Positions 45,105-53,208 of a stretch of DNA of 64,000 nucleotides are shown piece after piece. Source of the stretch: Delftia tsuruhatensis NBRC 16741 (GTDB taxonomy: Bacteria; Pseudomonadota; Gammaproteobacteria; Burkholderiales; Burkholderiaceae_C); assembly GCF_001571325.1 (NCBI RefSeq), contig NZ_BCTO01000021.1, positions 149,374 to 213,373 of the forward strand, in the 5' to 3' direction. Numbering within the stretch: the first letter of the stretch is position 1; every line of letters starts with the position of its first letter. The position numbers were made by a program, and so were the translations under genes. The notes under the pieces were generated by a model. It had not been told where the DNA came from and did not search any database. It saw only the letters and a list, made by a program, of their open reading frames with translations.

Positions 45105-47005
45105 ACGGTTGCACGCTCCACGGTAATCTGCTGCCGCACCACGGGCATGGCAGCGCTGAGCCGGGTTCCACGGACCAGGCCACGCCAGGATTCGTCGGTA
45201 TCGACGACTTCGATCAATTGGCCGGGCCGGATCAGGCCTGGCGCCGTCCCACCGGAAAGCAAGGGCATGGTGATGGACTGGACCAGCTTGTTGCCCGATG
45301 CTCCCAGCACGGCCTCGCCACGCTGGCGTGCAGCCACGGCCTCGGTGATCAGGGCATCCGTGACCTGGGGAGCCAGGCTGTTGCCCGCCGTCCCGGCTCG
45401 GCGCACGTGACCGAGGATGCCGCCCGCCTGGCCGCTGACATAGATCGCGTTGTAGGCGGCACGCGGCTCGGGCCGCAGCTCGTCCGTCACGATGACGTCC
45501 GCCGGCATGCGCACGTCCGGCGTCGCATCCGCCCATTTCCATGGCAGGTGTGCGAAGCGCGGCGCGACGATCAGGCGCTCCTGCGTACGATGGCTGCTCA
45601 CCACCGCGCCAATCGAAGCAGCCACACGCATCACGGCCGACAACGGCGTGCCACGGTGGCTCCAGGCGCCGGCCGGCACCAGCCAGTCCGACACCTTCCA
45701 GTCCAGCTGCACGCCGGTGAACTCCAGCGCATTGCGGATCAGTTGCTGCGCCGTGGCCGGCGCCGTGTTCAGCCAGGTCTGCTCCGGCATGTAGGGACTG
45801 CTCAGCAAGGCGGTGGCACTCACGCCCTGTACGGCCACGCGATGGTTGCCGAAGCTGCGCGTGCGGCTCAGGCTTTGTACGACAAAGACGAAGTCGATGC
45901 CATCGACCACCACGCGCAGCCGTGCAGGCAGTCCCCCGGACGGCGCCAGTTGATCCAGCAGGTGTTCCGGACCATTGGCCGAAAAGCTCCATCCGAAGCC
46001 GTCGTCATCGCTGGCGATCGTCACATCGCTCAGCGCAACGGCTTCCATGTCCGGCAGCAGGGCTGCCTCCATCGTGTGTACTGTCATGTAAACCTTCAGT
46101 TGCGGGATGACATAGCGGGGTGGTTGGGGATCCGGGCCCGGCCTGCAGCAGATGAACACGAGTTCGGAGCTTTCGCTCCAGACGCTCGAGAACGCCAGCT
46201 CGACGGCCCCACCCGGCGGCGGCCGATAGCACGGTGGCGGCTTGGGCGGATCGACAGGGCGGCCCGGCGTGACGCCGGGCAGCGGCGCCATGGCGTCCTG
46301 ATGGCGGGCACCGCCCATCACGATGCCCAGCACCCGGGCATCGCCCATGCTGCTGGCGTGCCAGGCACCTTCGCAGAGGCCGTCGCTGAAAGCCTGCCGC
46401 ATGGCACGGCGCAAAATGATGCCCTCCTGGAACCTCTGCAGCACAACCGCCTGGCCAGCCAGTGCGTTGGCCAGGCCCTGGCGCGTGGCCAGGCGCAAGC
46501 GCGTACCCTCTTTCCAGGCCTGCGCCGTGAGTCCCCCCACGTCCATGGCAAAGCCCATGCCTTGGCGTGTGGTCAGGTGCAGGCGCGCCGAGTCCTGCCA
46601 GCGCTGCACGGTGGCCGCGCCTGCGTGCAGCGCTCGCCAACCGCGAATCTGCGTGACCCTGTCGGCAATGGCCGCCTGCTGGTAGACAGACACCAGGCCG
46701 CCCTGTGCCGGGGCGGCCTCTTCAAATCCCGACAATGTGCCCCCCACGGCCGGCCTGTCGGTGCGCGTCTGGTACGCCGCTCCAAGCGCCATGCGCGCCC
46801 CAGGCAGGCGAATGCCGGCGCCAGCGGTCTTGCGACGCAAGGCACCGATGGCCACGCTCGTCCCCGGCAGCCGGATGGCCATCCGTGCGACTGCGTCCTG
46901 AGTCGAGCCCGGGTCCGGGCCCGAATCGTCCTCGTTGCCGAACACCATCTGGCTGGGTGAGCCAGCAGTTGGTGGGCGATGGAAGATCAGCTCGATGCGT
47001 GCCAT
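45101..47005 (-). CDS. Baseplate hub-like phage protein with 28-residue repeats
   Basis: A 634-residue virion protein not matched to a named family. The N-terminal third has repeats: IRLPG recurs at residues 44 and 65, and three exact 28-residue units occupy residues 133-160, 161-188 and 189-216, each with Q-x-(W/F)-(Q/K) near its start and RQ at positions 15-16. A degenerate copy may precede them (105-132). After a Pro-rich linker the C-terminal half (about 300-634) has mixed beta structure with a late-control/gp27-like feel (LRVVVDGIDFVFVVQSLSRTR). A hub or central-fibre role is inferred from position at the end of the tail operon. Confidence 0.55.
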   Translation of the reverse strand: MARIELIFHRPPTAGSPSQMVFGNEDDSGPDPGSTQDAVARMAIRLPGTSVAIGALRRKTAGAGIRLPGARMALGAAYQTRTDRPAVGGTLSGFEEAAPAQGGLVSVYQQAAIADRVTQIRGWRALHAGAATVQRWQDSARLHLTTRQGMGFAMDVGGLTAQAWKEGTRLRLATRQGLANALAGQAVVLQRFQEGIILRRAMRQAFSDGLCEGAWHASSMGDARVLGIVMGGARHQDAMAPLPGVTPGRPVDPPKPPPCYRPPPGGAVELAFSSVWSESSELVFICCRPGPDPQPPRYVIPQLKVYMTVHTMEAALLPDMEAVALSDVTIASDDDGFGWSFSANGPEHLLDQLAPSGGLPARLRVVVDGIDFVFVVQSLSRTRSFGNHRVAVQGVSATALLSSPYMPEQTWLNTAPATAQQLIRNALEFTGVQLDWKVSDWLVPAGAWSHRGTPLSAVMRVAASIGAVVSSHRTQERLIVAPRFAHLPWKWADATPDVRMPADVIVTDELRPEPRAAYNAIYVSGQAGGILGHVRRAGTAGNSLAPQVTDALITEAVAARQRGEAVLGASGNKLVQSITMPLLSGGTAPGLIRPGQLIEVVDTDESWRGLVRGTRLSAAMPVVRQQITVERATV

Positions 47006-47009
47006 GGCG

Positions 47010-47429
47010 CTACTCGATGTAGCTGGTCGGTGCCAGCGTCAGATAGCCGCCCGCGTACAGCTGGGTGCTGTCCGGGATCTGGATCTGACCCTCGCCGCCT
47101 TCGATCGACACATCCGCGTCGAGCACCAGCGCACCACTGGCCGAGACGACGCGGCCCCAGGTGGCGATGCCGGACTCCAGGATCATGGCGCCGGCCGCAT
47201 CACGGGCCAGCAGCCGCAGCCGGCCGGCCACGATCTCGCCACAGGGCCGGGCCAGCGGCAGTTCCACCAGCATGGGCAGGGCCGAGGGCTCGCCGAAGGC
47301 GGGCCGCTGGGCGTCCGCAAAGAAGCGCACGCAGGCCGTGCCCGGACCCACGTCCAGCAGCAGATCGCGCAGGCCCTGCAAGCGGGCCTCGTTGGCCTGC
47401 ACCGTGATTTCAACACTGCGCTGTGTCAT
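47010..47429 (-). CDS. Uncharacterised distal-tail phage protein
   Basis: A 139-residue protein, rich in beta strands (AGRLRLLARDAAGAMILESG, GGYLTLAPTSYIE). No family recognised. Four bases separate it from the 634-residue gene, and its start overlaps the next upstream gene by 4 bases, so it belongs to the tail operon. Confidence 0.6.
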   Translation of the reverse strand: MTQRSVEITVQANEARLQGLRDLLLDVGPGTACVRFFADAQRPAFGEPSALPMLVELPLARPCGEIVAGRLRLLARDAAGAMILESGIATWGRVVSASGALVLDADVSIEGGEGQIQIPDSTQLYAGGYLTLAPTSYIE

Positions 47430-47818
47430 GGCATGTCCTCCGGCGTAACGCGGTCGGCCACCACAGCGCGGAAGTCGCCCTCATGGTCGTAGCTGAGGAC
47501 GGTGTATGAGGTGGTGCTGTCGATGCGCGGGAAGTCGTACTCGCCTTGGGCGTTGCTCCAGGTCTCACGGATCAATAGGCCGTCGAGGTCGCGGTACAGG
47601 CGCACGCGGCGCGAGACAGGTACCTTGGGACTGTTCTTGTCTTCCTGTTCGACGGTGCGACCGCGCACGCGGCCCAGGCCGTTGCCGCCCAGAACGTAGT
47701 CCAGTTGACTCGCTCCAGGCCGCTGGACCACATACGCGCCCCGGTAAAGTTCTCGCCCACCCAGGCCCACGACTGCCGTGGGCTGGAACAGGCTGGTTGG
47801 ATAAGACAACTCGGCCAT
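47426..47818 (-). CDS. Uncharacterised phage protein
   Basis: A 130-residue beta-rich protein (AELSYPTSLFQPTAVVGLG at the start; RVRLYRDLDGLLIRETWS in the middle). The Ig- or carboxypeptidase-like pattern (YRDLDGLLI.ETWSNAQGEYDFP) resembles CarboxypepD regulatory-type folds, which are common in tail proteins. ATG 47818 is 4 bases past the previous stop; TTG 47857 is a weaker alternative. Function unknown. Confidence 0.55.
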   Translation of the reverse strand: MAELSYPTSLFQPTAVVGLGGRELYRGAYVVQRPGASQLDYVLGGNGLGRVRGRTVEQEDKNSPKVPVSRRVRLYRDLDGLLIRETWSNAQGEYDFPRIDSTTSYTVLSYDHEGDFRAVVADRVTPEDMP

Positions 47819-47822
47819 ACCG

Positions 47823-49010
47823 TTAGCGCCAAGGCCCTGTGATATCGATGAAGCCAAAGCCTACCGGGGAGGATGCAGAGGAGCTATGCGGAAGGGCCAG
47901 GAGGCGGCGACCGCTTACGGCTTCGATCAATGTCGAGTCACGCTCGAAATGCTGGGCTACCTGCGACTGCGGAACATACCTGTATCCCGGCACAACAGCA
48001 CGCGGCGTATTGGTGGAAACCGGCGAATTGCTTAAATACAGTTGCGCGAGTTTCAACTCACCGTCAACGTCACTCGGAAAATTCCCAAGCGCGGAGTCAG
48101 AACCAGATCCTGCGGCCGCGGTTGATACGAAGCACCTGATATCTGGTGCTACGCTGCCCCCCAAACCTGTAATAGCCCTCGGCAAGAAGTACCAACCGCC
48201 GGATGCTGAATCAATAGCTCCATTGTTGGGAGTGTTCACGACGTTTGACAGGGATACGCCGCCACAGAGCAGACAGGCGTATGCATCCCCCGCCTTGCGC
48301 AATGCCAGCAAGTCACCAAATACCCTCGTCCCACCCGCCGTATTCGTAGCTGACATTGGCGATGCTGGTGCCGAGTTGTCGAAGAAAATCCGGCTATCAC
48401 CCACAATCGTCCAGCGTGTAGGGCTGGCATTCGCTGAATTGCTCTTGGACCACCAGGCGCCGTCAGCTCGCTGCGCAGCGCTGGGAAACGGTCCGGTCCC
48501 CGTGTCGATGGCAGACATGCTTTCGTAGCCGCGCATGGATACAGCGATCGTTGTGCGGTCGTCGACATAGAGGAACATGCCATAGCTCTGCGGATCGGTG
48601 GACCGATACACGGCCTGGTTGGTCCCAGAAAACGGCTTGGCCCAGCCCAGCGCCGCGAACTTGAACGTGATGCCTGTGCCGTTGTCCACGCTGTCGGGCG
48701 CGGCCGTGCGGAACTTGAACACACCGCTGGACGACTCGGTCACGCGCTGCTCGCCGTTGAGCAGGGTCTGAGCGGCGCCGGCGATCAGCAGCACGCTGTC
48801 GGGCGTGGGGGGCTGCGATGCGCCGACAGAAAACTCTACCGTGGCCACGCCAGCTGCCACAGTGATCCGCGTCGCCGCGCGCAGGCCGAAACCCGTGACC
48901 AGGCAGGCGTCGAGCACGGCAATCTTGCTGCCGGCCAAGCCGTTTTGCACGGGGGCGCCGTACATGCTGTAGAGAAAGTGCTTGACGCTGGTATCGACAA
49001 GGGATGCCAT
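47823..49010 (-). CDS. Uncharacterised phage virion protein, A/T-richer
   Basis: A 395-residue protein in the distal part of the tail operon. It begins ASLVDTSVKHFLYSMYGAPV. The middle is Gly/Ser/Thr-rich and beta-like, and DGELKLAQLYLSNSPVS is near the end. The stretch around 47.9-48.5 kb is visibly richer in A/T than its neighbours, suggesting separate acquisition. A receptor-binding or tail-tip role is plausible but unproved. Confidence 0.6.
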   Translation of the reverse strand: MASLVDTSVKHFLYSMYGAPVQNGLAGSKIAVLDACLVTGFGLRAATRITVAAGVATVEFSVGASQPPTPDSVLLIAGAAQTLLNGEQRVTESSSGVFKFRTAAPDSVDNGTGITFKFAALGWAKPFSGTNQAVYRSTDPQSYGMFLYVDDRTTIAVSMRGYESMSAIDTGTGPFPSAAQRADGAWWSKSNSANASPTRWTIVGDSRIFFDNSAPASPMSATNTAGGTRVFGDLLALRKAGDAYACLLCGGVSLSNVVNTPNNGAIDSASGGWYFLPRAITGLGGSVAPDIRCFVSTAAAGSGSDSALGNFPSDVDGELKLAQLYLSNSPVSTNTPRAVVPGYRYVPQSQVAQHFERDSTLIEAVSGRRLLALPHSSSASSPVGFGFIDITGPWR

Positions 49011-49027
49011 AAGTGATCTCCAAAAAT

Positions 49028-50917
49028 TCAGGGACGGTCGACGCTGCCGCGCACCAGGTGCTCAAACTGGTAGTCGTCGGCCACAGCCTCGCTGGGCTGC
49101 ACGGTGCGGATGAGGGCATGGGGGGCAATGCCGCCCTCGGTGTTGATGCGCAGCACGTTGCCCGCGCGCCAGCCCTGGCCCCAGCCCAGGGCGCGGATGG
49201 TGATGTAGGGCACGCCGCTGATCGGGTTGATGGGCGCGAAATCCACGTTGGTGGAGCCGGTGCCCAGATTGCCGACGTGCTCGCCGATGAACTCGAAGGA
49301 TGTGGCGCTGGTGAAGCGGCACATCCAGCGCTCAGGCAGCGCGCCGGCATTGGTGACGAGCAGGGGCGCGATGGTGTCGTTGTAGCTGGCCAGGGCCTCG
49401 GCGCCGTCGACCGTGTCCTGCCAGCGGTTGTTCCAGGTGTCCTGGTCAAACATTTGGCTGACGCGGGCGCGCAACGTGCCTGCCATCAGCGCGCTGGAGA
49501 CCACGCTGCCCACGGGGAACTCATGGCTCAGCTGCTTGGTGATCGCCAGCATGCCGTTGATCTGCACATCGCTGACGCGCGCCATCTCTTCGATGCGGTG
49601 CTGGAAGGTGACCGGCTGGGCCCAGCCTGTGATGTCGCTAACCGTGATCTTGCCGGCCTCCAGATCCACGCTCCAGCCCTGCTGGATACGCTGGCCATCG
49701 GCGCCGATGACGAAGGCGCGGGACAGCCTCACGCGCCCGCAGTTGATGATCTGGCCGTTGGTCACGGTGACCGGGCCTATCTGGCCGGTGTGGCCGATCA
49801 CGATGTAGCTGCCCACGCGGTAGATAGGCACACGGCCATCGGGGGGCAGGCGCACGGGGTCCAGGCCAATGACGTCCGCGTCCAGCGGCAGGTAGAAGTA
49901 GCTGACGCTGTTGTAGCGCAGCGTGGTCGGGTCCACGGGCCAGGGGCGCCAGATGCGGTTCGGCTGCACGGCACCGATGTCGTCGGCCGAGTACCACCAC
50001 TCGGCCTTCTGGGCAGCGGTCAGCGAGGTGTCCAGCACATAGTCACCGAACTGCAGCTCGACCACACCGCTCTGGTAGTCGATCTTGCCGCGCAGGTGTG
50101 TGCCCGAGATCACGCCGTCGATGCCGGCCGAGGCCGTGATCTGCTCGCCCGTGGCATCGGACAGGTTCATGACAAAGCCGGAGGGCTTGATGGGCGCGGC
50201 GGCCGTGCGCATGAAGATGCTGGCCGTGGTCCAGTTCTGGCGCACGGTCCACAGGCTCTCGACCACCAGGTCGGTGGCCGGACCATCGACCACATAGTCG
50301 AAGATCCGCGCCACGCCGCTGGAGTAGTCCAGCGCGCCAGCCACGATGCCCAGCGCCGTGGACGTGCGGTCGCGCACCAGCACGCCGTCGTAGTCCTCGT
50401 AGACATGACCCATCCACCGAAACCGCACGCTGCCCGGCACGATGTAGTCGGTGGTGTAGGGGCACAGGTCCAGCACCACGGGCTCCGGTGTGAAATTCAT
50501 CACATGGTGCTGCGCGCTGGTGAAGTCCTCGGCGTAGGTCACCGTCACCGTGCTGGCCGCCAGCAGTTCTTCGCTCACCGAGGTATCGCGGCGGTCACCG
50601 CCCTTGGACATGGTTGAGAAGCTGGGGTCGCTGCCATTGCCGCCCATCGTGGTTTCTTCAAAACTCAGGGCGTTTTCGTAGTCACTGTTGTAGCCCTCGG
50701 TCTTGCTGTCCAGCTGCACGAGCTTGATGTTGAGGAACTTGCCCGCGTAGTTGATGGTGCCGTCCGGGCCGAACGTGCCCCGGCCGTCATCCGTCAACAG
50801 GTGGCGCACTGTGTCCTGCGTCTTGCTGGTCTGGTAGCTGGACCGGCTGTGCGTTGACGATGAGCTGGCCGATGTCTTGGTGGTCTGCAAGACGATGCCT
50901 GCGGAAACTCCTGCCAT
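49028..50917 (-). CDS. Large phage tail protein with beta repeats
   Basis: A 629-residue virion protein. After a Ser/Thr-rich N-terminus the motif G-x-(I/V/L)-(N/D)-Y recurs: GTINYAGKFLNIKLV, GALDYSSGVARIF and GKIDYQSGVVELQFGDY. These match repeats in the neighbouring 620-residue protein. AAAGGAGAA supports ATG 50917. It is probably a tail-tip or side-fibre protein; I do not recognise a named family. Confidence 0.6.
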   Translation of the reverse strand: MAGVSAGIVLQTTKTSASSSSTHSRSSYQTSKTQDTVRHLLTDDGRGTFGPDGTINYAGKFLNIKLVQLDSKTEGYNSDYENALSFEETTMGGNGSDPSFSTMSKGGDRRDTSVSEELLAASTVTVTYAEDFTSAQHHVMNFTPEPVVLDLCPYTTDYIVPGSVRFRWMGHVYEDYDGVLVRDRTSTALGIVAGALDYSSGVARIFDYVVDGPATDLVVESLWTVRQNWTTASIFMRTAAAPIKPSGFVMNLSDATGEQITASAGIDGVISGTHLRGKIDYQSGVVELQFGDYVLDTSLTAAQKAEWWYSADDIGAVQPNRIWRPWPVDPTTLRYNSVSYFYLPLDADVIGLDPVRLPPDGRVPIYRVGSYIVIGHTGQIGPVTVTNGQIINCGRVRLSRAFVIGADGQRIQQGWSVDLEAGKITVSDITGWAQPVTFQHRIEEMARVSDVQINGMLAITKQLSHEFPVGSVVSSALMAGTLRARVSQMFDQDTWNNRWQDTVDGAEALASYNDTIAPLLVTNAGALPERWMCRFTSATSFEFIGEHVGNLGTGSTNVDFAPINPISGVPYITIRALGWGQGWRAGNVLRINTEGGIAPHALIRTVQPSEAVADDYQFEHLVRGSVDRP

Positions 50918-50937
50918 GATTTTTCTCCTTTGTTTGT

Positions 50938-52800
50938 TCAGGCGCCCCAGCGCCGGTATTCCACGCCGCCGATGGACTTGACGCCCGCCGTGTACTCGGC
51001 ATCCGTCCAGACCACGCCATCGACATCGGGCGGCACGTACTGATTGCCCGTGGGCGAGCTGGTGGCGCCGACCTCGATGTAGACGGACCCGCCGCTGGCG
51101 CGCGTGCCACCCTGGGCCATGTACTTGCCCGTGATCGAGCCATCGGACAGCGGCACGCGCGAGGTGATGACGGGCGCAGGCGCCGGGGGCACCTGGGGCA
51201 GGTAGCTGAACTTGCCGCTGCCGCCGTTCTTGGAGGCCGAGGTGCCGCCGGATGAGGCGCCGGAGCTGGCCGAGAGATTGCGCACGGTGATCCATCCCAC
51301 GGACACGGTGCCGGGCGCAGGGATGGTGTCCAAGGTGATCGCACCGTAGCCGCCTGCGTCGAGGACGACCGTGACGTTCTTGCTCACCGTCACGGCATAG
51401 TCGTACTCAATGGCGAACTGCCCGCCTGCGTCGATCATGAATTGCGGGCGCAGCAGCAGCGCGGCCGAGGCGTAGTTGATCTCGCCCGTGGCGGCGCCCT
51501 GCAGGTCGCCCTGGCCGTTGTCCGTGGCCGTGCGCAGCACGCCGCCTGAGGTCCATTTGATGACCAGCGTGCCCGGCTTGATGCCCTGGTGCGGCAGACG
51601 CATGGCGTGCTCGGGCAGCCGCCAACCCGTGGCACTGGAGCGGTTCACGAAGGCCGAGGCCTCACCCCACTGGAAGATGATGGAGCTGCCCACGTCTGGC
51701 AGTGCGGGCAGCGTCACGGACACCGAGCCGTTCGCATAGTTGACGGTGCCCACGGCCGATCCCGTCAGCTCGCCCTGGCCGTTGTCGGATGCGGTGTACC
51801 AGACGCCCATCACCTGGAACGACACCACCAGGGTGTTCGGCGCCGGAAAAGGCTTGAGGATGGCCACCCAGCTGAAACTGCGGTTTTCCTGGCCAACCTT
51901 GATGCGGCGCGTGTGCGGCGCATTGGGCACGCGGATCTCGCGCGGCGAGGTAGCGAGCACCAGCTGCCGCACGCCGGCCGGGCGCTGGTCCAGCGCCGCA
52001 GTCTCGGTGCGTGAGTTGGGCACCAGCTGGGTGTAGATGCTGGCTACCCGCAGCATGCTCTCGCCCAGCTGCACAGCAGACGTCAGGGGCTGGGCGCCGT
52101 AGAAGCTGGCTGCATCGGCCACGGTAGTGTCCCGGATGCGGGTCTTCGTGTGGTCCATGCCATACGACCGGTTTGGCGGGGAGCCCGGGAAAGCGCTCCG
52201 CAGCCGGGGCGTGATTTCGCAGGTAGTGACACTGGCTGCGTAGTCGGTGTAGCCGCTGCTCGTCGAGTACGAAAACTGCAGGGTCTCGGTCTCGGCGCGC
52301 AGCACGCGCACGTACTGCAGCACCTGGCTGGCCAGCCCCTCGTTGTAGACGAGGATCAGCGTGCGGCCGATGGTCGGCGCCGGTGTGCCGGGCCGGTGGA
52401 AGATCTTGATTGAGGCCTGGCCCTGGACATGGTTTTCCAGCAGATAGCCGCCCCACTCCGTGCCCGGGATGAGGTAGGCCGCGATGGCCGCGGCGATCTC
52501 CGAGCGGCGCGCGAATACGTCGCACGGCGCGATGGTGATGGACACATTCGGATCGTTGGGCACGGCCGAGACAATGATGTTGGTGTCCATCAGCGGCTCG
52601 GTGGTGGGCGTTTGCACGGCCGCGTGCACCTGGCGGATGGACACGTCGCCGCCGGCCCTGTCGACCTCGGTGATGTCCTCGAAGACGCCATTGCTCTTGC
52701 CCCAGGCGATGACGTTGCCCGTAGGGCCGCCGCCGCCGTTGGCGTCATCTGTCATGACCTTGGATTCGAGCAGGCGGATATCGCCGTCTCTGACTGTCAT
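50938..52800 (-). CDS. Large phage tail protein sharing beta repeats
   Basis: A 620-residue virion protein. Two copies of one domain are visible: YTASDNGQGELTGSAVGTVN and LRTATDNGQGDLQGAATGEI, each followed by NYA and a beta hairpin. Ser/Gly-rich and Pro-rich linkers precede a C-terminal beta domain with SGGSVYIEVGAT. The DNGQG...NYA core matches DDGRG...NYA in the next gene. Function unknown; distal tail is inferred from position between the tape measure region and the hub-like gene. Confidence 0.6.
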   Translation of the reverse strand: MTVRDGDIRLLESKVMTDDANGGGGPTGNVIAWGKSNGVFEDITEVDRAGGDVSIRQVHAAVQTPTTEPLMDTNIIVSAVPNDPNVSITIAPCDVFARRSEIAAAIAAYLIPGTEWGGYLLENHVQGQASIKIFHRPGTPAPTIGRTLILVYNEGLASQVLQYVRVLRAETETLQFSYSTSSGYTDYAASVTTCEITPRLRSAFPGSPPNRSYGMDHTKTRIRDTTVADAASFYGAQPLTSAVQLGESMLRVASIYTQLVPNSRTETAALDQRPAGVRQLVLATSPREIRVPNAPHTRRIKVGQENRSFSWVAILKPFPAPNTLVVSFQVMGVWYTASDNGQGELTGSAVGTVNYANGSVSVTLPALPDVGSSIIFQWGEASAFVNRSSATGWRLPEHAMRLPHQGIKPGTLVIKWTSGGVLRTATDNGQGDLQGAATGEINYASAALLLRPQFMIDAGGQFAIEYDYAVTVSKNVTVVLDAGGYGAITLDTIPAPGTVSVGWITVRNLSASSGASSGGTSASKNGGSGKFSYLPQVPPAPAPVITSRVPLSDGSITGKYMAQGGTRASGGSVYIEVGATSSPTGNQYVPPDVDGVVWTDAEYTAGVKSIGGVEYRRWGA

Positions 52801-52812
52801 ATTTTCAACTCC

Positions 52813-53208
52813 TCAAACTGTGATGAGCCGCAACGTTGCGACATAGGGATTGGCGAGCGCGGGAAGCTCGGGCCTGCCGACGGGCCGGGCCGTGATGGGC
52901 TCGTCGCCGGAAAACTGCACGTCGAAGCTGCGGCCATCCGCCAGCCGCAGGCGGTAGACCTGGCCTGCGGCGCCAGCCATCTGCAGCAACATGAGCAAGG
53001 TGGCGCGGCGGATCCAGCCATGGGACTCATCCCCCTCCAGAGTGATCGGACGTCCCGCGGACTTGCCGGCTTCGTCCACGATCAGCGCCCCCGTGATGCT
53101 GCGCGCCGTACTGCGCGCCACGGCGGACCATGTGAATTCATCCGTCCAGGTCATCCCGCGGGGAATCTCAAGCGTTCCCAATAGGTGGTTCTTGGCTGTC
53201 ATCGTCAT
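52813..53208 (-). CDS. Small tail protein after the tape measure gene
   Basis: A 131-residue protein (TMTAKNHLLGTLEIPRGMTW...). Its ATG overlaps the tape measure stop, so it is translated next. Beta-rich, with DGRSFDVQFSGDEPITARP. Position matches distal tail proteins of siphoviruses, but sequence does not identify it. Confidence 0.6.
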   Translation of the reverse strand: MTMTAKNHLLGTLEIPRGMTWTDEFTWSAVARSTARSITGALIVDEAGKSAGRPITLEGDESHGWIRRATLLMLLQMAGAAGQVYRLRLADGRSFDVQFSGDEPITARPVGRPELPALANPYVATLRLITV

